Position numbers and translations under genes: made by a program. 35,797 nt of DNA. It comes from Coprothermobacterota bacterium (GTDB lineage: Bacteria > Caldisericota > JANLFM01). Where the stretch lies: assembly GCA_026389455.1 (NCBI GenBank), contig JAPLHV010000008.1, positions 1 through 35,797 of the forward strand, in the 5' to 3' direction. Below, in pieces: positions 30,388 to 35,797 of the stretch; the stretch's first letter is position 1, and each line of letters begins with the position of its first letter. The notes below the pieces were generated by a model, which saw only the letters and a list, made by a program, of their open reading frames with translations, had not been told where the DNA came from and made no database searches.

Positions 30388-31624
30388 GGCCGTGCTCGGT
30401 CAACGCCCGGGCCGTGCGGTTGATCGAGTCGTGCTTGTCAAGGTAGTTGCGCAGGAGCAGGGGCATCTCGCCGGCAGCCTCGATCTCTTCCTTGGCGCGA
30501 AAGTAGTCGAGGAGATCGGAAGGATGCGCTCGCTGGGTCTCGATTTCCACCTCTCCGCCCTCGTGCTTGGCGGAGATGTTGGCCACGTGGTCAGCCACTG
30601 CCACCAGATCGTCGCGGCGGTTGTAGGGTTGAATAACGATGCTCTTGTAGGACTCGGTGATGTGGTGTTCAAAGCGGATCACATCCTCGAAGCCAAGGCT
30701 GCGGCGGAACTGGCTGGACAACTCGAGGGTGTGGTTGTCGATGGAGTTGGAGAGGTTGAAGCCGACCAAGGGAGTCGTGCCGTCCTCCCGCGAGAAGAGC
30801 TTAGCGGCGAGGATCGTCCAGAGGGCGGCGTAGGGATTGTCGTTTCCCATGAAGACGGAGATCTTGAATTCGATGTCGATTCCCAGTTGATACAGCCAGT
30901 AGCCTAGCAAAACCGTCCCCGGGTTGATGTTCAGCACCGCTCGCACCCCATACTTGGTGTAATAACCCAGGAACTCGTCCAACCAGCGCAGGGCATGATC
31001 GTTGGGCTGTCCGATCCCGCCGAAGTAGCCAGTGATGGTTGCCGGTCCTCCGAGATGGACGTTGGAGCCATCGGTTCCCTTGGTGTCGAGGGTCTCCACC
31101 GAACTGGCGCCCATCACCTGCATCGCCGCGGTGAAGGCCAGCAGGTCGCCCTGGTCCGCCTCCGACTCCTTCATCCTGCGCACACGGATGAAGCGGCCAG
31201 GCATCAACTCTCTCTTCTCGATCGCTTGCTGGGCTTCTTCGATCAGCCAGGGGAAATATTGGGCGGCGCTGATCTCCAGAGTTACGGCGCTGGTTTCCAA
31301 GAAGCGTGTGTCCTTTGCTTTCTCTCCAAGCACCCCACGGCGGTAGTCCTCGACCCTGACGAAGCGGCCGGCGTCGCGCTGGGCGATCAGCCACTCCAAA
31401 TCCCGGCGATAGGGTGAGCCGACTGCTTCCAACCGGGCCAGCAGGTTGGACAGTTGGCGCGCCTCGGCAGCCTTGGCGTTGATCTCGGCAGGGGTTCCGT
31501 AGCGTCCGACGACCTCCAGGAAATCCTCCACCACCTGACAGTCCGGGCTCAGCAGTGCCTCGTTGATGGCTTGCAAACGATCCACCGGGATGCGCAGCCG
31601 TTCTCTTAAAGATTCCTTTTCCAT
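30350..31624 (-). CDS. Conserved-looking protein of unknown function, 424 aa
   Basis: I do not recognise this protein. It is 424 residues, soluble, without signal peptide or transmembrane segments. The codon pattern and start (ATG 31624 with GAGGAGG at good spacing) show a real gene; the track's 12 extra N-terminal residues are rejected. Visible features are an N-terminal helical region of about 100 residues, then a Gly-rich core (SNVHLGGPATITGYFGGIG) and VRAVLNINPGTVLLGYWLYQLG. FMGNDNPYAALW and FNLSNSIDNHTLE follow, and then VIRFEHHITESYKSIV with several His. This alternation is compatible with an alpha/beta barrel enzyme, but no catalytic signature is assignable. It converges with the nuclease gene; their 3' ends overlap by 38 bases. 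Confidence 0.85.
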   Translation of the reverse strand: MEKESLRERLRIPVDRLQAINEALLSPDCQVVEDFLEVVGRYGTPAEINAKAAEARQLSNLLARLEAVGSPYRRDLEWLIAQRDAGRFVRVEDYRRGVLGEKAKDTRFLETSAVTLEISAAQYFPWLIEEAQQAIEKRELMPGRFIRVRRMKESEADQGDLLAFTAAMQVMGASSVETLDTKGTDGSNVHLGGPATITGYFGGIGQPNDHALRWLDEFLGYYTKYGVRAVLNINPGTVLLGYWLYQLGIDIEFKISVFMGNDNPYAALWTILAAKLFSREDGTTPLVGFNLSNSIDNHTLELSSQFRRSLGFEDVIRFEHHITESYKSIVIQPYNRRDDLVAVADHVANISAKHEGGEVEIETQRAHPSDLLDYFRAKEEIEAAGEMPLLLRNYLDKHDSINRTARALTEHGLSFLAAPLLHHR

Positions 31625-31710
31625 GGTTTCCTCCTCGATTCTATGGTTTTGGTGAGACAAGGACTTGGCGAGATAAGAGCCTCTTCCTTATTGTAGTACG
31701 GCGCCGGATG

Positions 31711-31732
31711 TAACGAAACAGCTTGCGGCAGG
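31711..31732 (-). repeat. Single 18-bp-family unit
   Basis: ACAGCTTGCGGCAGGGTGTCTT is one diverged repeat unit with its AGGGTGT flank, in the gap between the unknown gene and the RDD gene. It shows that lone units exist as well as arrays. Confidence 0.65.
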
Positions 31733-31779
31733 GTGTCTTGCAGGTCAAGCCTCCATTCCATGCGGCAATAGACCTCCGG

Positions 31780-32322
31780 TCAGTTCGGACTCTTCTGCAG
31801 CTTGGCCAGTTCAGCCTCGGGCGGGCGCAGGATCCGCACGACGAGAGAGCCCACTAATAGATCATGCAAAGCTTGCTTGCGCGGGGTGAAGAGGATCAGG
31901 AGAAAACCAACACCCAACAACCCCGCCGAAATGACCTTCCCGACGAAGCGAAGGGAAGTGAGCCAAAAAGAGAGCGTTTCTCCCCGTTCATTTATTACCC
32001 TGATTCCCAGCAGGCGTTTCCCAGGCGTAGCTTGCCAGGCCGAGCACTCGAAGATGGCGGAGTAAAGCCAGGCCGAGAGGCTGCCGAAGAGGTAAACCCC
32101 GAGACTGGCCTGGCCTGCCAAGTAGATCTGAGGCATATCAAAAAAACGCGGTTCGATGAGGAGGAGCAGGAAAAGCTGAACCACGGTGAGGAAGAAGAGA
32201 TCCAAGAGCGCAGCCAGCAAGCGAACGCCAAAACCGGCGTACTCGTAGATCCACCCGCCGGCTTCCTGAACGTCGGCAAGAGGGCGCTTTCCATCCTGTG
32301 ATTGAGGTAAAGGGTTCATCAT
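31780..32322 (-). CDS. RDD-family membrane protein
   Basis: The 180-residue integral membrane protein has about four hydrophobic segments. GVRLLAALLDLFFLTVVQLF contains the Arg-Asp pair of the first RDD helix. TPGKRLLGIRVI and HDLLVGSLVV hold the later conserved residues. RDD proteins are mostly uncharacterised; some have been linked to Na+/H+ or solute transport, which is not demonstrable here. ATG 32322 is chosen near the first conserved helix. An in-frame ATG at 32382 would add 20 residues (GTDLKSVPI...), but that stretch is encoded by a palindromic element and has no ribosome site. Confidence 0.85.
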   Translation of the reverse strand: MMNPLPQSQDGKRPLADVQEAGGWIYEYAGFGVRLLAALLDLFFLTVVQLFLLLLIEPRFFDMPQIYLAGQASLGVYLFGSLSAWLYSAIFECSAWQATPGKRLLGIRVINERGETLSFWLTSLRFVGKVISAGLLGVGFLLILFTPRKQALHDLLVGSLVVRILRPPEAELAKLQKSPN

Positions 32323-32344
32323 CTTTAGTGCCCGTGGCAGATCG

Positions 32345-32391
32345 GCAGCTATTATGGGGACAGATTTTAAATCTGTCCCCATAATAGCTGC
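32345..32391. repeat. Perfect 47-bp palindrome upstream of the RDD gene
   Basis: Two perfectly complementary 23-base arms around a single T at 32368, with core GGGGACAGATTT / AAATCTGTCCCC. It lies 22 bases upstream of the RDD start codon, so it would form a strong hairpin in the leader or in DNA. The arms extend beyond the shared core into GCAGCTATTAT / ATAATAGCTGC. Confidence 0.96.
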
Positions 32392-32440
32392 ATTATAGCC
32401 CGCAGCATCTGCTCTTTATTATACCCCCACGCTCGCGTAA

Positions 32441-32822
32441 TAAGGTTCCTTTTCATTTCAAGTGGGTAACCTATCAGCCTGCGGCTAGACAGCCCCCGGC
32501 AGCTCGACAGCCCCCGGCAGCTAGACAGCCCCCGGCAGCTCGACAGCCCCCGGCAGCTAGACAGCCCCCGGCAGCTAGACAGCCCCCGGCAGGGTGTTCT
32601 GTGTCGAAGTGGGGCAGATAGCTGCGAGAGTGCCACCCCTGGGCTGGTTGCTCTCCAGAGCGGTCGGCTTCTGTCACTTCACTGCTGATGCCGCACTGGG
32701 GTGCGGCGGTCCCAGGAAAGCCGATGGTCCCAGGAACGGTCTCGGTCCCAGGAAAACCGATGGTCCCAGGAACGGTCCAGATCCCAGATTTGCCGCACTG
32801 GGGCGCCACGGTCTCAGGGGTA
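32441..32822. repeat. Composite dispersed repeat, copy II (noncoding)
   Basis: Same order of modules as 19133-19650: GGTTCCTTTTCATTTCAAG, GTAACCTATCAGCCTGCGGC, an array of AGCCCCCGGCAG units, TGTTCTGTGTCGAAGTGGGG to GATGCCGCACTGG, then several GGTCCCAGGAAAGCCGATGG / GGTCCCAGGAACGGT units. The 97-base middle segment aligns with copy I without gaps and with scattered substitutions. Between 32392 and 33354 I find no gene; the ORFs there are read-through of repeats. Confidence 0.85.
32484..32592 (-). repeat. 18-bp array within composite copy II
   Basis: Six units of TAGACAGCCCCCGGCAGC / CGACAGCCCCCGGCAGC with perfect 18-base spacing, ending in GGCAGGGTGTTCT. It faces the inverted array at 32911-32983. 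Confidence 0.97.
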
Positions 32823-32850
32823 TGGTTTAATACCGGAGTGATCCTCGTAG

Positions 32851-32871
32851 GGGCGGGTTTCAAACCCGCCC
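32851..32871. repeat. GGGCGGGTTT palindrome
   Basis: GGGCGGGTTT-C-AAACCCGCCC, perfect 10-base arms. Palindromes of this sequence type are common intergenic repeats in several bacterial groups. The form differs from the GGGGACAGATTT family but has the same T3-x-A3 centre. Confidence 0.9.
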
Positions 32872-32910
32872 ACGCACGGGCTGTCTTGGCATAGTGATGC
32901 CTCATTCTCC

Positions 32911-32983
32911 AGGACACCCTGCCGGGGGCTATCGAGCTGCCGGGGGCTATCGAGCTGCCGGGGGCTATCGAGCTGCCGCAAGT
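32911..32983 (+). repeat. 18-bp array, inverted relative to 32484-32592
   Basis: AGGACACC flank, then three perfect CTGCCGGGGGCTATCGAG units and a diverged end (CTGCCGCAAGTTGA). Two further lone units follow near 33032-33072 (CATGCTGCCGCAGGCTGTTCT, CATGCTGCCACAGGCGG). Confidence 0.95.
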
Positions 32984-33354
32984 TGATTTGTTGTCGTTAG
33001 CCTTGATAATCCCAGAGACATTGTTTCTAGACATGCTGCCGCAGGCTGTTCTGTAGACATGCTGCCACAGGCGGGGATCTGCGGCGCTAACTCACCCGGC
33101 CCCACTTCCACCTCAAAACCGGCCTCACGGAGACGGAGCCTCAATGGCCAAGACTGGAGGGGAAAGAGGCCGCCCAGGTGTCGGTTGGATGGCGGATTCG
33201 TTTTTACCAACAGAGATGAAAGTGGTTAAAAGCGTCATCAATCATGGTTTTTCAGCTTGACAAACGGGCTTCCTTATCTAGAATACGCGTGGGCGGCCAG
33301 GTTATTTCCTGTTCATGCGCTGCCCAGTCAATCAATCGATTCAAAGGAGTAGAA

Positions 33355-34641
33355 ATGGCTGACAAATCATTCAACGCCTTCAAGATGGCTCAACAGCAGT
33401 TTGACGGCGTAGCCGAAAAGCTGGGTCTGGATCAGGCCACGCGAAACCTCCTCCGAAATCCGTTGCGCGAATACCACTTTCAAATCCCGGTGCGCATGGA
33501 TGACGGCAGTGTGCAGATCTTCCAGGGTTTCCGCGTGCAACACAACGACAGTCGCGGCCCCTGCAAGGGCGGCATCCGCTTCCACCCGCAGGAGACGATC
33601 GACACCGTGCGCGCTCTGGCCACCTGGATGACCTGGAAGTGCTCGGTAGTGGACATCCCCCTGGGCGGCGGAAAGGGTGGCGTGATCTGCGACCCCCACC
33701 ACCTTTCCGAACGAGAGCAAGAGGGGATCTGCCGCGGGTGGGTGCGCCAGGTTGCCTTCAATGTGGGCCCTTTCCAGGATGTACCGGCGCCGGACGTGAT
33801 GACCAGCGGCCAACACATGATTTGGATGATGGATGAGTACGAGCGGATCCACAACGGGAGGTTCCCCGGCTTCATCACCGGCAAACCACTGGGCGTGGGC
33901 GGCTCTCTTGGACGCACCGAGGCGACAGGCTTCGGCGTGGTCTACGTGATGCGGGAAGCCCTCAAAGAGATGGGGATCGACATCCGCAAGACCAAAGCGG
34001 CCTTTCAAGGCTTCGGCAACGTCTCTCAGTACGCCGTCAAGCTTTTCTGCGAGTATGGGGGCACGGCGGTGTGCGTCTCCTGCTGGGATCAAGAGGACCA
34101 AAAGTCCTACTCCTTTATCCGCGAGAAGGGCATCGACCTGCAGGAGTTGCTGAAGATCACTGACCGTTTCGGAGGGATCGACAAAGAGAAAGCCAAGAAG
34201 CTTGGCTACACTGTGGCCGACGGTGGCGCTTGGATCGAACAGAATGTCGACATCCTGATGCCGGCAGCGCTGGAGAACCAGATCACCGCCGAGACAGCTC
34301 CCAAGATGGGCAAGAATGTGAAGTTGATCGTAGAGGGCGCCAACGGCCCGACCACCCCGGAAGCCGACAAGGTGATCCAGGATCGCGGCATTTTCGTCAT
34401 CCCCGATTTCCTGGCCAACGCCGGTGGGGTCACCTGCAGCTACTTCGAGCAGGTTCAGTGCAACATGAACTACTTCTGGACCAAGGATGAGGTGCTTTCC
34501 AAGCTGGACACCAAGATGACCGATGCCTACCTGAAGGTCTCTGCCCTGGCTCGCCAGCGCAGCATCTACATGCGCGACGCCGCTTACATGATCGCCATCC
34601 AGCGGGTCGCCGACGCTTGCAAGCTGCGGGGGTGGGTCTAA
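33355..34641 (+). CDS. Glu/Leu/Phe/Val-type dehydrogenase, probable glutamate dehydrogenase
   Basis: The 428-residue enzyme interconverts glutamate (or a related amino acid) and its 2-oxo acid with NAD(P). FRVQHNDSRGPCKGGIRFHP, MTWKCSVVDIPLGGGKGGV with the substrate-binding Lys, and VPAPDVMTS with the catalytic Asp are typical of hexameric bacterial GDH. The Rossmann half has FQGFGNVSQYAV, and VEGANGPTTPEAD follows. ATG 33355 has AAGGAG 6 nt upstream; the track start at 33244 lies in leader DNA. It follows a long noncoding repeat region and lies 9 bases before the next gene. Coenzyme preference is not assigned. Confidence 0.94.
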   Translation: MADKSFNAFKMAQQQFDGVAEKLGLDQATRNLLRNPLREYHFQIPVRMDDGSVQIFQGFRVQHNDSRGPCKGGIRFHPQETIDTVRALATWMTWKCSVVDIPLGGGKGGVICDPHHLSEREQEGICRGWVRQVAFNVGPFQDVPAPDVMTSGQHMIWMMDEYERIHNGRFPGFITGKPLGVGGSLGRTEATGFGVVYVMREALKEMGIDIRKTKAAFQGFGNVSQYAVKLFCEYGGTAVCVSCWDQEDQKSYSFIREKGIDLQELLKITDRFGGIDKEKAKKLGYTVADGGAWIEQNVDILMPAALENQITAETAPKMGKNVKLIVEGANGPTTPEADKVIQDRGIFVIPDFLANAGGVTCSYFEQVQCNMNYFWTKDEVLSKLDTKMTDAYLKVSALARQRSIYMRDAAYMIAIQRVADACKLRGWV

Positions 34642-34650
34642 CTTCCCTCG

Positions 34651-35490
34651 ATGAACGAGAATTTTCAGGAAGTGCGCATTCTGGACAACTACTACCAGAC
34701 CTCCAGCTTCTTCCCGATGCCGGTGGCGCTGGTCAGCACATTGGCCGAGAATGGCCAAACGAATCTTGGACCCTACTCGTTGTGTTTCCCCCACATGATC
34801 GCCGGCAGTCATGCCATGATGCTGATCACACGCAGCGCCAGCAACACCGCCGGCAACATTCGGCGGACCGGCTTGGCCGCCCTGAACTTCATCCCCGCCC
34901 GGCGTCGCTACCTGGAAAGCTGTGTGCGGCTGGGCTTCCCGGGAGAGGAGACAGCGGAGAAGATGAAAGGAAGCGTCTTCACCCTGCGCCCCTCCACTCG
35001 GGGAGAGAGTGGTTCCGTTCCCTACCCCCAGATCGTTCAAGAATCAGTGCAGGTCTTCGAATGCGCCTGGGACTCCGCGCACGACGATTCCCCCTCGCCG
35101 GACGAGTCGCACTTCCTCCTGCGCATCGAAAAGATCGTCATGCCCAAGCGCTGGCACGATGCCCTCCTGGCTGGGAGACGCTTCCCGTCCTTGCCGGTGG
35201 ACTATGGGTATCGAGACAATACCCGCTTCTGGTTCGCCCGTCATGGCCGTCCCTATGCCATCAACATTCCCAAGGGCAAGGGAAGCGACGCAGCGACAGT
35301 CCTTTACCAGGCGCAGCGGCTGGACCCGGACGTGCAATGGGATCTGGAGTCCTGTCAGAAACTGGTCGGAGTGCCTCGCCTGTTCCTCAAGCAAGTCCTC
35401 TCCGGAATCAACGAGAAGGCCCGCAAGCGCGGCATCTCCAAGATCACCCCCGCGCTGTTGGACGAGCTGCGCGACAAGCGATCCTCTTAA
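34651..35490 (+). CDS. Flavin-reductase-fold (FMN-binding split barrel) protein
   Basis: The 279-residue protein resembles the flavin reductase-like split-barrel family: YYQTSSFFPMPVALVSTLAENGQTNLGPYSLCFP and ITRSASNTAGNIRRTGLAALNFI match the start of the FMN-binding barrel. FLLRIEKIVMP closes it. The C-terminal 100 residues are an additional region (YGYRDNTRFWFARHGRPYAINIPKGKG, then a helical tail with ITPALLDELRDKR). It may reduce flavin or use FMN on an unknown substrate. It is the second gene after the dehydrogenase, with a 9-base gap and no strong ribosome site, so coupling is likely. Confidence 0.78.
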   Translation: MNENFQEVRILDNYYQTSSFFPMPVALVSTLAENGQTNLGPYSLCFPHMIAGSHAMMLITRSASNTAGNIRRTGLAALNFIPARRRYLESCVRLGFPGEETAEKMKGSVFTLRPSTRGESGSVPYPQIVQESVQVFECAWDSAHDDSPSPDESHFLLRIEKIVMPKRWHDALLAGRRFPSLPVDYGYRDNTRFWFARHGRPYAINIPKGKGSDAATVLYQAQRLDPDVQWDLESCQKLVGVPRLFLKQVLSGINEKARKRGISKITPALLDELRDKRSS

Positions 35491-35543
35491 GGGACGTTGT
35501 TCAATTGTTGACTAACTTCTGCCTTTGCGCTTAGACTAATCCC

Positions 35544-35797
35544 ATGCCAAGACAAGCAAGGCTTGATCTGCCCGGACTTCTCCAGCATGTGATGGTCCGC
35601 GGCATCGAGAAGCGAGATATCTTTCTCGATGATGCGGACCGGGAGTATTTCGTCCTGCGCTTATCCAGGCTGTTGACCGAGACCGGCGCCGAATGCCTGG
35701 CCTGGGTGCTGATGCCCAATCACTTTCACCTCCTGCTTCGTCCCAAAGAGCAAACCTTGGCCTTTCTGATGCGCCGATTGCTGACCGGTTATGCGGT
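35544..35797 (+). CDS. REP-associated tyrosine transposase (RAYT, Y1/TnpA_REP), 5' part
   Basis: The first 84 codons of a Y1-transposase family protein, cut by the window edge. MPRQARLDLPGLLQHVMVRGIEKRDIF is the typical N-terminus, and WVLMPNHFHLLLRP contains the HFH (HUH-type) metal-binding motif. The catalytic Tyr lies beyond the edge. These enzymes process single-stranded hairpins of REP-like palindromes. No ribosome site is evident before ATG 35544. It is a candidate source of activity for the GGGGACAGATTT palindromes and the remnants at 2301 and 6307, but relatedness cannot be tested because its C-terminus is missing. Confidence 0.9.
   Translation, partial: MPRQARLDLPGLLQHVMVRGIEKRDIFLDDADREYFVLRLSRLLTETGAECLAWVLMPNHFHLLLRPKEQTLAFLMRRLLTGYA

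Noticed and set aside
32323-32382. N-terminal extension of the RDD protein (GTDLKSVPI...)
   Set aside because: It is encoded by the palindrome and lacks a ribosome site; it is still noted as a possible in-frame contribution.
19160-33034. Conserved small protein encoded on the minus strand of both composite repeats (frame ...EVTE...SYLPHFDTEHPAGG)
   Set aside because: Both copies are open in the same frame, but differences between them fall at first and second codon positions as often as at third positions, so there is no sign of protein-level selection. The similarity is simply DNA duplication.
33367-35040. 557-aa minus-strand ORF opposite the dehydrogenase
   Set aside because: It is antisense to two clear genes, with low-complexity His/Val/Gly composition typical of antisense frames.
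1-35797. tRNA, rRNA or riboswitch genes
   Set aside because: No cloverleaf, rRNA signature or known riboswitch core was noticed on reading; a covariance-model scan was not possible.

Overview
The window is a bacterial chromosome segment. It has short Shine-Dalgarno leaders, ATGA-type gene overlaps, sigma70-like promoters and lipoprotein signal peptides. I cannot name the organism with confidence. A phasin-like gene beside a UbiB/ABC1 kinase, an SLH-type amidase and YvrJ remnants, and an L27 without the cleaved propeptide typical of Bacillota are compatible with a Chloroflexota-like or other deep-branching lineage. This is inference only.

Layout. Bases 1-2228 hold a partial PD-(D/E)XK-like/winged-helix protein (minus strand, missing from the ORF track because it runs off the edge) and a DNA methyltransferase with DPFCGCGTT and TSPPY motifs. 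Bases 2229-6516 are an eroded accessory island. It contains two deleted remnants of a REP-associated Y1 transposase (RAYT) element, an integron-type integrase C-terminus, an intact DUF3089 lipoprotein, an IS701 fragment joined to an IS3 fragment, a yvrJ start cut by the IS3 fragment, and a frameshifted, N-truncated amidase-SLH gene. Bases 6517-11142 hold two overlapping DUF488 genes, a long RecQ with a duplicated C-terminal winged-helix-like module, and a putative dual-OB protein. Bases 11226-19129 hold an ISL3 remnant, then a polyphosphate-type operon: ROK kinase, Ppx/GppA-HD, PPK1, SixA and a CYTH-like/CHAD protein. Bases 19133-19702 are repeats. A phasin and a UbiB kinase (minus strand) follow, then an SH3 lipoprotein. 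Bases 22460-30387 are a compact housekeeping run: rplU-rpmA-obgE-nadD-rsfS-polA-mutM-coaE plus a PD-(D/E)XK nuclease with four cysteines. An unrecognised conserved protein, an RDD membrane protein, a second repeat block, a Glu/Leu-type dehydrogenase, a flavin-reductase-fold protein and the start of a RAYT transposase (cut by the window edge) complete it.

The most striking signal is repeat biology. An 18-bp tandem repeat (consensus CTGCCGGGGGCTATCGAG, either orientation, end often flanked by AACACC) occurs in more than a dozen arrays between 10.2 and 33.1 kb. Many arrays sit inside genes without breaking the frame: four in the CHAD gene, one in the middle of polA, one forming the N-terminus of RsfS, and one forming the first codons of the nuclease. 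The same repeat is read in several different frames and on both strands, so it behaves as frame-preserving DNA rather than as a protein motif. A second family, a palindrome of the form GGGGACAGATTT-AAATCTGTCCCC, is also inside coding sequence (ppk1 tail, CHAD N-terminus) and matches the terminal inverted repeats of the RAYT remnants. Together they resemble, in behaviour only, in-frame palindromic elements known from Rickettsia.
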